Shown in pieces: positions 31,311 through 41,204 of a stretch of 64,000 bases of DNA. The DNA lies in contig WHVA01000164.1 in NCBI GenBank assembly GCA_015179125.1, positions 148,886 to 212,885 on the forward strand, in the 5' to 3' direction. Source of the stretch: Gautieria morchelliformis. Lineage: Eukaryota; Basidiomycota; Agaricomycetes; Gomphales; Gomphaceae. Made by a program: the position numbers and the translations under genes. A model generated the notes under the pieces. It had not been told where the DNA came from. It saw only the letters and a program-made list of their open reading frames with translations, and searched no databases. The first letter of the stretch is position 1. The number at the start of each line of letters is the position of its first letter.

Positions 31311-32404
31311 GGATACTACCGCTAGCCCAGCCTCTGACATGTAATAGATAGGAGCACACTTCTTCGAATACAGACGTAGGTGACCAAGATCTAGCCAAAT
31401 CGAGTACACTGTACTCTCAGGTTGTAGAAGATCCATGATCAGCCGGTGCAAAGTCGCGTCATCATCGTTATCTGGTTGTGTATGGTGAATCCAGTATGCC
31501 GCTGCATATGAACATAATGGATATACATCCGCATATTTTGGCTTATGTTATCCTTGTTTAATTGCAGTAAATAGGCTAGGCATGTCTTGGCAATGAACGT
31601 ATTAGCCAGTTTCATGTCGCAGTGATAGAATGACAACTTCCTATGGGTATGGAGGGGTTCCAAGGCCAAATATTCACGGACGGAAAAATGGGCTAGTGTG
31701 AGTCCTGTGATCTTTCTGAAGTCGCCCTTGAAATATTCTGGGTAATAGTATGGTTTGTTTGTCTGTAATTGTGACCAGGCTAGAACACAGGGTCAGGATG
31801 TCCCGTGGGTCGTCAAAGTGCCGATCTGGGTCAAATAGCAGTCCATTTGTGCTATCAGGATCTGTGGCAAGCACCTCCACAGCCTCGAGGAGTGAAACAC
31901 CCCTGGCTGAGAAAGCAAGCCATTGCAACAGTTTCAGAGCTTACTCTCTATTGCTCTCATTGAAGTCCAGGAGAATCCTATCGTAGGTCTCCTATAGGGT
32001 CTTTGGTAGATTCATGAGTGCCTTCTTGAGCTCATAGGGAGATCGGCACTTTCGTAGTGCATCCACCTGAAAAGCAACCCATCGAAACCTGGCTGTCCAG
32101 TCAGTAATGCTCGCCGCACACGTCAAACGCTTACATACATTCCATCTGCTCCCTCAATCAACATAGTCTGAATTGTTTCCTTCTTCTCTCCTGAGTATTT
32201 ACTGAGCTTGTTATCATCTTTCAGTTTTCTTTCCACATAGACTCCAATGTCGCTGTCCCCACCCTCGCCCATCGGTATCTGATGTAAAACCAAGCCCCAC
32301 AGTGTCTTCTCGATGTCTTGCTCGTCTCGACTTGTGGCCAGGAGGTGTAATGTGTCAAAGTTCCATCCGTGGATTTCTTTGATTAGCCCCAGAAATCGAT
32401 ATCA
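31311..32404 (-). pseudogene. NLR pseudogene: distal NACHT and winged-helix-like region
   Basis: Continues the NACHT domain after the copia E insertion: FLGLIKEIHGWN, LLATSRDEQDIE (sensor-like TSR motif), an intron near the EGADGM codons, then VDALRKCRSPYELKKAL, QWLAFSARGVSLLEAVEVL, DPRDILTLCSSLVTI and IAKTCLAYLLQ before the ankyrin repeats. Stops occur at 32402-32404 (TGA directly after the joined ECPD codons), at LPKTL-TAG-ETYDR, and elsewhere, so the gene is dead. Confidence 0.85.
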
Positions 32405-32409
32405 ATCTG

Positions 32410-32588
32410 TGTTGCAGTACTGCCAATGACGCAGTCGGTCATGTGATCACCCTAATCTAGTGTCTGAGTTCGAAGATAGAACTATACAGTTCTTCCTCTT
32501 CGAACTCAGGTGAGACAATAGCATACTTACGAGTATTTTTACTAATATACAGAGTTCTTCCTCTTCGAACTCAGTCCTCCACGCAACA
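32410..32588 (+). repeat. 5' LTR of copia E (179 bp)
   Basis: Contains a perfect 13-bp inverted repeat (CTGAGTTCGAAGA at 32464-32476 with TCTTCGAACTCAG at 32497-32509) and a second copy of the right arm near 32560. It matches 41023-41199 with few changes and a 2-bp indel. Confidence 0.93.
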
Positions 32589-32604
32589 GGTTATGGGCCC
32601 CGCA
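32589..32604 (+). other. Copia E primer binding site
   Basis: GGTTATGGGCCCCGC directly follows the LTR, complementary to the anticodon arm of initiator tRNA-Met as in copia C. Here the ATG in the site opens only a five-codon frame (MGPAL, stop). Confidence 0.75.
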
Positions 32605-32631
32605 CTCTGAACAAAGAAGAAAATTATTGTC

Positions 32632-33475
32632 ATGTCAGACTCAGAGACCGAAAAGCATGCGAGAAGCGTTAAGCTTACCAGCTCGAACTATAATGTTTGG
32701 GCAGTGGCTCTGCAAGGGAAACTCATGATGGTAAATGCATGGCGGATAATCACCGAAGACCTCAAAAGGCCGTACTAAAGCGAGAGGAAGCCACCAGTAT
32801 TATCTTGAAATCCTTAACTCCAATGCAATATGTCCATATCGAGGGGATCATGGATGATCCCATTGAGATGTGGAATAGGTTGAGAGCCACGCACCGATCG
32901 CAGGTAGCAAACAGCCATTTCCACGCTATGCAGAAGCTGCTAAGCATATGAAAAGATGATGAGGAATCGCTCACAGACTATATTACCCGAATAAATATGG
33001 CCACCAACGATCTCGTTTCACTCGCACCGAGCACACTTACCGTCCAGAACCTCATCGATGAGATCGGGATACACGCTGCAATCGCCGGACTCGACCACGT
33101 CGAATATGGCGCCTTCACATCGTCCATCCTCTTGCTCAGTACCCTTGACCGTGCGGCCATCGCCACAGCCTTCCAGAATGAGGACTTGAAATGCCAGGCC
33201 TCCTCAGCATCATCAGCAGCAGCGCTATCAACAATCTCCAAAAAAAGGGGAAACGTCGCAACTTGCGCCGTCTGCAAGAAACAAGGTCATACAGTGGACT
33301 GATACTGGGTAGCACATCCGGAACTCAAACCACGCCGGGGTGAAGAGGTTGGAGGAAGTAACGGTGCAAATCAAGCGAGGGAGCGAACCCAGAGTGAAAT
33401 CACACAGGAATTCGCAGGAAATGCAAGCCTACGGACCCTGTCCCCTTCCTCCACTGGCAGCGATGCTGACCTGCA
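32632..33475 (+). pseudogene. Copia E gag
   Basis: ATG 32632 opens MSDSETEKHARSVKLTSSNY with LTSSNYNVWAVALQGKL, a UBN2-type Gag. After a frameshift near 32770 the sequence continues KREEATSIILKSL, DDPIEMWNRLRATH, DYITRINMATNDLV and a zinc knuckle CAVCKKQGHTVD whose third position is spoiled (TGA, then TAC for Cys). TGA codons at 32949-32951 and 33300-33302 both sit where Arg is expected. Confidence 0.82.
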
Positions 33476-34599
33476 TTGGAACACAGATACAGGGGCCACC
33501 AGTCATATGACGCCCCACCGTCATTGGCTGCGAGATTACAAAGCCTACTGCGTACCCATTCGATTAGCCACCAATGAGATCGTATATTCGGCGGGAAGGG
33601 GGAAAGTTTTATTCATCCCTGAGATTGATGGAAAATTAGCACAAAATGTTATTTTCTCCCAAGTCTTACACGTACCTGCGCTGCAAAATAATCTGCTCAC
33701 AGTCCTCCATTTAACTACCCAACACGGATTCACAGTTAACATCGTGAAGGATCGCATCTCATTATCACAAAATGGACAACTACGTTTCTGTGCTACCGTA
33801 CAAAATGGGATAGGCTTCTTAGCTGGGAATACGATGTCAAACTCAGTATGCGCACTCGCCACTTCACCATCCACCATAGATCACCCACTACTACACAAGC
33901 GACTTGCCCATATTGGTCGAGCGCGCCTGGAGAGACTCTTGACGGAGGATATGGCAAATGGAATACATGTAAGCGACAGTGCAGAAATTCCCCAGATCTG
34001 TGAACCCTGCATTGCTGCTAAACAACATTGTCATCCCTTTCCAAAAAAGAGCACCAACCGTGCACCCAGGCCACTTGATCTGATCGTCTCCGACGTGCAT
34101 GGTCCCCTCCCCGTCCGCACACCATCTGGGTATCAATACTGGATCACCTTCACGGATGACTGCACAAGGTACAGATGCGCCTACCTCCTTAGAACAAAGG
34201 ACGAAGCATTTGACGCCTATCGATTGTATGAGGCGATGGCAGAGAATCAGACAAATTCCCGAGTGCGACAATTTCGGGATGATAAGGGGGGTGAGTACAT
34301 CGGTCATAAATGGATGCAGCACTTCCAACGTCGACGCATAATCCACGAACATACAACAAAGGGAACGCCACAGCAAAATGGCATTTCAGAAAGAACCAAC
34401 CGGACACTTACGGAAGGGATAGTCACTTTACTGCAGCAAGGTCGCTTACCAGCATCAATGTGGGGAGAGGCTCTAAAATTACTGATCAGAATTATTAATG
34501 CCACCCCAACCTCTGCTCTCCCTGACAAGACACCCTACCAAGCATGGTATGGGTGCAAACCAGACCTAGGAATGCTACGCACTTTTGGTTGCGCCGCAT
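33476..34599 (+). pseudogene. Copia E protease and integrase
   Basis: An open frame from the protease WNTDTGATSHMTP, through GAG-pre-integrase (HPLLHKRLAHIGRARL, CEPCIAAKQHC), to the integrase core with D in IVSDVHGPLP, D in RQFRDDKGGEY and E in NGISERTNRTL. It is interrupted in TFGCAAYV by the family B solo LTR. Confidence 0.92.
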
Positions 34600-34604
34600 A
34601 CGTC

Positions 34605-36305
34605 TGTCAAGATTGGTTTTTAGGTGTTAATATCGTGTATTAGTGAACACAGCGAATGCCCAAATGACTTGTGCAAATAAGTATGCCGTTTGGCGAATAG
34701 GTGAACCAATAAATGTTCACAAGATAAGAGGGCTGCCCGAGCGGAGCTCGCCCTATCTACAGTTGTAGCGAAATAGCCCGTGGCACTTGACGATGCAACA
34801 TGCAAGGTGTCACGGAAGGGTTGTCTAAGTAGCGACAATCCCTTCTGTAGTAGACAGGAATTATAGGCAGTAGGTATGGACTTGTTGCTCAAAAGAAAAG
34901 ACTAGAAATTAATTCACTCTCTCAGTGAATTTAGTTGTCACTATAAATATATTATACACTACCTAGAAATTAATTCACTACAGAGAATTTCTAGGTCAAT
35001 AAATCGAAGGAACACTAGACTAATTTACTTGCCTCTCTCAGTGAATTTAGTTGTCACTGAGAGAGGGGGAAATCTGTCTGACTGTGCATGTACTACTACC
35101 CGGCCCTTTAGCGCCCAAGAGCTCACGCGTCGAAGTCATTTCAGACTCCGCTGGGTGCAGCCGCCTATGAAAGTAGAAGTAACAAAATGAAATGGAGAGG
35201 TAGGGAGTGACTGGAAAATTTCGAAAATAAACAGAGAAATGAATGCATGGTACAAGAACAATATGAGAAGAAATTGAAACACCATACAGTAAATTGAATA
35301 TATTATGCTTGATTTTGGTGCAGGAGCATAAATGCACCCAACACCTTCGCCGTCGGCACAGAAAATAGTTCGAAGGCTAAGGTAACGAAGATGAAGTATG
35401 AGAACTCACCATTGATGCCTAAGTCTTCTTCTGGTCGAAGATAGAAATCTCCAGGAGAAGGCTCAAGATGATAATCACAGCAAGGTCAAGTTTTCACAAG
35501 ATGGACGACGTATGATAATTGAACTGGAGAAGATACATGTGAATGTAAACTACTTATATCGAATGCTCGTAAGGCATCAGCGAATGGGAAAGAGGCCGTC
35601 GTGAGTCAGGGTTGGATAGGGGTGCACAGTCATGATACTAAGTAGATGGAATAAACATACAATAGAGTGAGGGAAGAGTGCGAACACGAAACGGCGGAGA
35701 GTAAAGGTGGCGACGGCACTTATGTCCAAAACCATGTCTTGGGACCCGCATACATGCTACCCTGCATGGACTCTTCGTCTACTGGGTTGATCCCATACGA
35801 CTTATGGAAGGGTCGTCCTGTGAACACACTTTGGCCATACAAACACCCAAAGGGGTTGGATTAAGAAGATGATGGGGTTAGTGATGAACCATCATACCGG
35901 GTAAATGGTGTCTATCGTATTTGATGGCGTGCCTGCTGGCGAAATGCGCGAGCAGCGAATAGCTGTTTGGAGAAATGCGAGGAAGGGCGAACGGAGATGA
36001 CATAGGGGAGAAGTGGCGAAAGGGGGAATGGGGATAACAAGATCCAGGAAATACACAAGTCATGACAGTCCGATCATAGGAACACCATCGAAAGAGGGTC
36101 GAGCAGAGGAGGTGATAGGCCTAGCGATGACTGCCAAGTCAGTCCAAGGACGTCGATCGTGTGTTGATGGCATGGCTATGGTGAGTGGCATGAACAGCGA
36201 GGATTGGTTGCCAAACAGGGAAAGGGCGATCGGAGCGAACACGGAAATGGAGTGAGAAATGGGAGGATAGAGTATGCAAGTATGGGAAATAAGCGTGTCA
36301 TGACA
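34605..36305. repeat. Family B solo LTR, copy 2, itself interrupted
   Basis: Begins TGTCAAGATTGG and ends GTGTCATGACA with ACGTC on both sides (34600-34604 and 36306-36310). Removing it restores the copia E frame (CAAYV-HIQSKERDG). Without the nested copia LTR it is about 1,198 bp. This copy defines the family B ends used for the copy at 11439. Confidence 0.93.
34846..35343 (-). repeat. Copia C-type solo LTR (498 bp) nested in the family B LTR
   Basis: Begins TGTAGTAGACAGG and ends TGCACCCAACA, flanked by CCTTC on both sides (34841-34845 and 35344-35348). It is close to the copia C LTRs but older, and keeps the perfect hairpin at 35032-35066. Confidence 0.93.
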
Positions 36306-37200
36306 ACGTCCACATCCAGAGCAAGGAGAGGGATGGGCTACAGCCAAAGTCCCATAAATGCATCTATCTTGGTTTCGAGGATGGATACAAAGGATGGCGC
36401 TGCTTAGATCCCATCACAAAATGCACCATAATATCCCACGATGTTATCTTCGACGAATCTGATTTCCCAGGCCTCTCTATCACTGCAAGTACAAGTGAAC
36501 CAAACATTCCCCTACTTACTCTCTTCCCCACTGAGGCCGGTGTGGCACCGAACATGCAGCCCCCTCCAGACCCTGCCCCACCTGAAGCCGATCCTGACAT
36601 TGATGTCCCACCCCCTCCCGAGCTGGTCCCAGACCCAGAACCCCTCCCACCTGACACCCTGCTCCTCCTGACCCACCACAACGATCCAGTCGTGCCACGA
36701 TCCGCCAGGATTATCGCCAACTCCACGACCCATTCCTCCGACCCCGCCCCACCCCAGATCACGACGATCCTGGCCCTGAGGGGGGTGCAGCAGCTAGCGC
36801 ATCAACCATCCAGGCCCTAGAATTCGTCAACAATGGTTCAAACATCTTCAGCAAAAATGAAACCTCACCAGATATCGAATTAGTATTCAATGCAACCATC
36901 AAGGATGATCGAGTGCCTAAAACATTTGCTGAAGCAATGCGACGCTCGGATGCACCATTGTGGAAAAACTCAACAGATGCAGAAATCCATGCACTACTAG
37001 AAAATGGAACATGGGAGCTTGAAAGATTACCACCTGGAGAAAAAGCCATTGGCTCATGCTGGGTATTCCGAATCAAACTCCATTCAGACGGATCGCTTGA
37101 CAAGTACAAGAGCCGCCTGGTTGCGAAAGGTTATACTGAGCGACCAGGTATTGATTACGATGAAGTGTTTGCCCCCACGACACGATGGGCAGCACTACGC
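36306..37200 (+). pseudogene. Copia E pol, linker and reverse transcriptase start
   Basis: Integrase C-terminal segment (KCIYLGFEDGYKGWR), a Pro-rich linker, then the RT N-terminus (PKTFAEAMRRSDAPLW, NGTWELERLPPGEKAIG, KSRLVAKGYTERPGIDY, EVFAPTTRWAALR). It is interrupted after WAALR by LTR element G. Confidence 0.9.
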
Positions 37201-37391
37201 TGTAAGAGAGCTACACTCTCTAGTTGGAGATTATAGGTTTTTGTAGGATGTCACATTGTGCCACCCATTGTTCTCAGAGTGTATAGTGGGTCCACTTAGA
37301 TTAGTAATAGAGACTCCTCTTTCCCGCTCACTACCAGCTGCGTCAGTAGTTCTGCGCAGTTTGTCACTCCAGCGAGGCTTCCCTCTCTACA
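37201..37391 (+). repeat. Left LTR of element G
   Basis: Matches the right LTR except for an 11-base segment missing at about 37253 (the right LTR has CTTGTCTTTTAG there) and a few substitutions. Confidence 0.93.
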
Positions 37392-37572
37392 TCTGGCTGC
37401 CCCGTTCGCAAGAACTCTCAACCTTTCCGTGTCACGCCCAGCCTCGGCTTCTGTCTGTCCACGGCAGGAGACCATCCATTACACCTTCCCTCGCTCTGTC
37501 ACATTCGAACTGTCGGTCGCAAGAAACACGTCGGTCGCAAGAAACAAGTTATACTTAGTCGGTCGAATTGAA

Positions 37573-39474
37573 ATGAACCACAGCGAGTCAGTCGAAACGC
37601 AGGGCAACCCGGCGGCAATGCACGGCACAGTCACAAGTGTCTTAGAACGTATCCTGTCGACATCCATTGCACCCACAGATGATCCTCTCCAAACCCCCAT
37701 TACACTCTCCTTGGAGGAGCTACTTGCTATCTCTCCAGCCATTTCTGATGGACTTCTTCGCTCATTCCCGGAGGACAAGAGTCCCGAGTCTATAGTCTGC
37801 TGTCCACCGACACCTTCTCCTTCCCTGCTAGTTGTTTCTCAACCACCATCCAATTCAGTTCTGTCCTTATCAGTCCCATCTCCTCGAGATATTCTGTATG
37901 TGCCCTGTCATACAGTCATAGGAGCCCCGGAGAACAATGGGAGTGGCGAACACACTTGTGCTACATGCTCTCGTGCATTTTCAACCACACGCCGACTTAA
38001 ACGACACACCAGGGTGCACCGTGTCGTCAGACAGGACCCACAGCTACGTTCTGCGCTGTCTTATGGTGTCACCCCAACATCCTCATGCGTCGCCAGCTCG
38101 GCTCCATCCCAGGCACGTGTTGCGCCACGTGCGGACGCGTCCCGCACGTTCCCACCGACGGTGCCATGCACAGCTACGACCAGAACGAACGCAGGCATTG
38201 GCGGAGCCCACGGTAACAGCGCGAGACCGACCCTCGAGACAATGGTTCAGACATGTGATGTGGCGAGGCTGCCACGAACTGACATGCACCTCCATGCCCG
38301 GGTTCCTTTCACACCTCCACTCCCTCCCTCACCCGCACCGTCCGCACAGAATGCTCCTGCGCAAACTCGTCTCGCAGCCACAGCCTGCGTACCGACGCGC
38401 GATGTCACGCAGCGGCACCGCAGGACAGAGATGCAGCAGACGGCGATGAGTCACGAGATCGCGACCCTGACCGAGGCCCATGCGAGCACGCACGCACCCG
38501 CAATGACTCGCGAGAATGCGACGCATCCGAAGGATGCCGCGAGGCAGACCCGCGAGACAACCACGGAGGCGCAGAAGGCATCACACGGCGCGTCCACCGG
38601 AACAGACACGCATGCCCTAGCCACCACCTCGCGCATCCGCCATGCACAGACGCCTTTGTCGCAACTTCACAGCCAGCACCGCCGACTTCCCTCCCCATGC
38701 CGACTCGTGTCTTCTATCCTTGCACCATCGCGCGATCCAACGACGTGCGCTCATAAGAGCACCATGCAGAAGGCCGGCTACGACGACATGACGCGTCCAC
38801 GTGCAAACTCCACAAGCCTGCGCGCTCTGGACTTTGACGACAAGACCAGCGCACACGCCGTCGAGAGCACATTGCAGGCGAAGGGCAAGACGACTCAGAT
38901 GAACGTCGCCACCTTGCCCACCTGCGAGACAGCCACGCAGACGCCAGCCGCAACTACGACGTCCCACCAGCACACGCCATTGCATCCGCGCCCGTCTCCC
39001 GCAGCACGGTTGCCACAAGCCCCTTCGACAGACAGTGCAGCAATCCAGACCGCGGGCACGCCGCACAGCACGAACAAAGCACACTGTTGTGGCTTTGGCT
39101 GCAGCATGTCTCATTCCGCAGATGCACACGTACTGGACGTTGGTGACACACGTACTCACACGCAACGCAGCGATGCCGGCTCCGAAGGCTCACCGACTGG
39201 CATCAACAAGCCACATGCTACCAAGTGCGCGGCACAGCAGTCCATTGCAGTGCGGACAACATCATCCATTCGGTGCATACCATCCCTGTCTGCGCCGCAT
39301 TCTTCCTATCACCCTGTCTCTCCTGTTCCCCAGCTGTACACTCCCATGTCTCACCCGCCAGTACGACGCCCTTGCCCTCTCATAGTCCCCGTCAAGAACA
39401 TGGACGGCTCATCTTCATTCCCAGTGTCGTCCCTACTCTCTGGTTCTTACATCACAAGTATCTGTCTTTTATAG
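37573..39474 (+). CDS. Element G protein: C2H2 finger, low-complexity, unknown
   Basis: An uninterrupted 633-codon frame from the first in-frame ATG at 37573 (the frame is open back to about 37429). Residues 43-62 read ITLSLEELLAISPAISDGLL, like a short segment found after the capsid in some Agaricomycete gypsy polyproteins (from memory). Residues 129-149 are a canonical C2H2 zinc finger (CATCSRAF...HTRVH, C-x2-C-x12-H-x3-H). The remaining 480 residues are rich in Thr, Ala, Ser, Pro, His and Arg, with no domain I recognise. It fills the element between the LTRs, so it is probably the Gag-like or regulatory product of a non-autonomous element; a captured host transcription factor is an alternative. 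GC-rich composition could favour open frames by chance, but no stop in 1.9 kb plus a perfect finger argues for coding. Confidence 0.65.
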   Translation: MNHSESVETQGNPAAMHGTVTSVLERILSTSIAPTDDPLQTPITLSLEELLAISPAISDGLLRSFPEDKSPESIVCCPPTPSPSLLVVSQPPSNSVLSLSVPSPRDILYVPCHTVIGAPENNGSGEHTCATCSRAFSTTRRLKRHTRVHRVVRQDPQLRSALSYGVTPTSSCVASSAPSQARVAPRADASRTFPPTVPCTATTRTNAGIGGAHGNSARPTLETMVQTCDVARLPRTDMHLHARVPFTPPLPPSPAPSAQNAPAQTRLAATACVPTRDVTQRHRRTEMQQTAMSHEIATLTEAHASTHAPAMTRENATHPKDAARQTRETTTEAQKASHGASTGTDTHALATTSRIRHAQTPLSQLHSQHRRLPSPCRLVSSILAPSRDPTTCAHKSTMQKAGYDDMTRPRANSTSLRALDFDDKTSAHAVESTLQAKGKTTQMNVATLPTCETATQTPAATTTSHQHTPLHPRPSPAARLPQAPSTDSAAIQTAGTPHSTNKAHCCGFGCSMSHSADAHVLDVGDTRTHTQRSDAGSEGSPTGINKPHATKCAAQQSIAVRTTSSIRCIPSLSAPHSSYHPVSPVPQLYTPMSHPPVRRPCPLIVPVKNMDGSSSFPVSSLLSGSYITSICLL

Positions 39475-39519
39475 TTGACTGGTAGTGGGTTTGGATCTTC
39501 AAAAAGGAGTCCCGGCGGA

Positions 39520-39721
39520 TGTAAGAGAGCTACACTCTCTAGTTGGAGATTATAGGTTTTTCTTGTCTTTTAGTACGATGTCACATTGTGCCATCCATTG
39601 TTCTCAGAGTGTATAGTGGGTCCACTTAGATTAGTAATAGAGACTCCTCTTTCCCGCTCACTACCAGCTGCGTCAGTAGTTCTGCGCAGTTTGTCACTCC
39701 AGCGAGGCTTCCCTCTCTACA
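39520..39721 (+). repeat. Right LTR of element G
   Basis: 202 bp, followed by ACGC and the resumed copia E reverse transcriptase. Confidence 0.93.
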
Positions 39722-40995
39722 ACGCGCGATACTGGCTCAGGGGGCACTTCAAGGGGCACATATTGAGTCTGTAGACATATCCAACGCATACCTGAATGGA
39801 GTCCTAGATGACGACGCACACATATACATGCAACAGCCAGATGGCTATCATCAGGGGGGAGCAGATTGGGTCTGCAGACTAAAAAGGGGGCTCTATGGAT
39901 TGAAGCAGAGTGGTAGACTGTGGTACGAACAATTGGGAGCAGCCTTAGAAGGCATGGGATTCAAACGCCTCCAATCCGACCCGAGCGTTTATATATGGAT
40001 GACTGATGCGACAAAAGTCATAATCCCTGTTTTTGTCGACGACCTCACTCTAGTATCAGATTCTAAGCAGGAACTGGATAGAGTGAAGGACGAACTGAGC
40101 AAAATCTTCAAGTTGAAGGACCTAGGGCCGACAATGTCACTACTGGGGGTAGAAGTGAAGTATGATCGCTCACAGAAGACACTGAAATTATCGCAGAAGC
40201 AATATATTCAGGAAATATTAGAACGATTCCAAATGTCGGATTGCTGACCCGTATTCACACCTATGACCCCGGGCCTGCACCTAAACTCTAGTATGGGACC
40301 TTCAACTCCAGAAGAGATAGAAGAAATGCAGAACGTACTATATCTGAATGCGGTCGGAGCGCTGAATTACCTAGTGGTCGCAACGCGCCCCGATATCGCA
40401 TATGCTGTCGGTCGCCTTGCCCGTTTCAACTCGAACCTGGGACCGACACATTGGGCAGCGGTGAAGCATCTCCTGCGCTACCCGCAAGGAACTATTGGCT
40501 CTCACCTTTGCGCCAGATCCCTCCGCCAAATTGTTCCAGACATGGATGGATGCTGACCATGGGGGAAACCAGGATAATGGCTGATCGCCCTCCGGTTTCG
40601 TTACCAAAGTCGGGACCGGAGCTATTAGCTGGGCTAGCAAGTTACAGAACTTCATTACCTTGTCAACAACAGAAGCCGAGTTTGTCACTTCAGTTTTTGC
40701 AGGGACAGAGATCGTATGGCTAAGAAATCTTTTTGGTGAGCTCGGTTCAAAATTGGAGGAACCATCTTACCTCTACATCGACAATCAATCTGCGCTTTCC
40801 GTCGCTAAAAACCCCGAGGATCACGGGCGAATAAAGCACCTTGACCTCAGGTACTTCTGGTTGAGAGAGAAGGTCATGCAGAAAATTATTCAAATCAGGT
40901 ACATACCTACTGGTAGCATGCCAGCGGATCTACTCAAGAAGGCGCTGCCTTGCGAATTAGTAGAGCGCCACCGGCGCACCATGGGTCTGTTCTGA
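39722..40995 (+). pseudogene. Copia E reverse transcriptase and RNase H
   Basis: SVDISNAYLNGVLDD, RLKRGLYGLKQSGRLWYE, the catalytic FVDDLTLVSD box and LKDLGPTMSLLGVEV, then TGA at 40245-40247 (SDC-R-PVxTPM expected). It continues with NAVGALNYLVVATRPDIAYA, a frame change near 40500, and RNase H (LSTTEAEFVTSVFAGTE, LYIDNQSALSVAKN, KHLDLRYFWLREKV) ending TAG-free to TGA at 40995, just before the polypurine tract. Confidence 0.92.
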
Positions 40996-41022
40996 CGGCA
41001 GAAGGACTGCGTCAGGGGGGTG

Positions 41023-41199
41023 TGTTGCAGTACTGCCAATGACGCAGTCGGTCACGTGATCACCCTAATCTAGTGTCTGAGTTTGAAGAGAGAACTATAC
41101 AGTTCTTCCTCTTCGAACTCAGGTGAGACAATAGCATACTTACGAGTATTCGTACTAATATACAGTTCTTCCTCTTTGAACTCAGTCCTACGCGCAACA
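41023..41199 (+). repeat. 3' LTR of copia E (177 bp)
   Basis: TGTTGCAGTACTGCC...GCGCAACA, followed by ATCTG. One base in the hairpin left arm is changed relative to the 5' LTR (GAGTTTGAAG). Confidence 0.93.
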
Positions 41200-41204
41200 A
41201 TCTG

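Larger units (their letters stand above)
37201..39721 (+). mobile_element. LTR element G: pol-less, carries a C2H2-finger ORF
   Basis: Two LTRs (37201-37391, 191 bp; 39520-39721, 202 bp) begin TGTAAGAGAGC and end CTCTCTACA. The flanking duplication is ACGC (37197-37200 and 39722-39725), 4 bp rather than 5. Removal restores copia E (WAALR-AILAQGALQG). The 2.1-kb interior has no reverse transcriptase, integrase or protease, only one long plus-strand ORF. A purine-rich AAAAAGGAG lies just before the right LTR. It must depend on another element for mobility. Confidence 0.9.
32405..41204 (+). mobile_element. Ty1/copia element E, full length, with nested elements
   Basis: The element proper is 32410-41199, with short LTRs (179 and 177 bp, TGTTGCAGTACTGCC...CGCAACA) and identical flanks ATCTG (32405-32409 and 41200-41204). 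Plus-strand gag-pol starts about 40 bp after the 5' LTR. The primer site GGTTATGGGCCCC follows the LTR directly, and CAGGGGGGTG precedes the 3' LTR as polypurine tract. Two elements interrupt pol: a family B solo LTR (34605-36305) and LTR element G (37201-39721). Several TGA codons inactivate it. It is inserted in an NLR gene immediately after the Walker B codons. Confidence 0.93.

Noticed and set aside
38617..39165. Long minus-strand open frame opposite the element G ORF
   Set aside because: It is the shadow of a GC-rich plus-strand frame, lacks any motif and has Cys/Arg-rich composition typical of reverse-complement reading.
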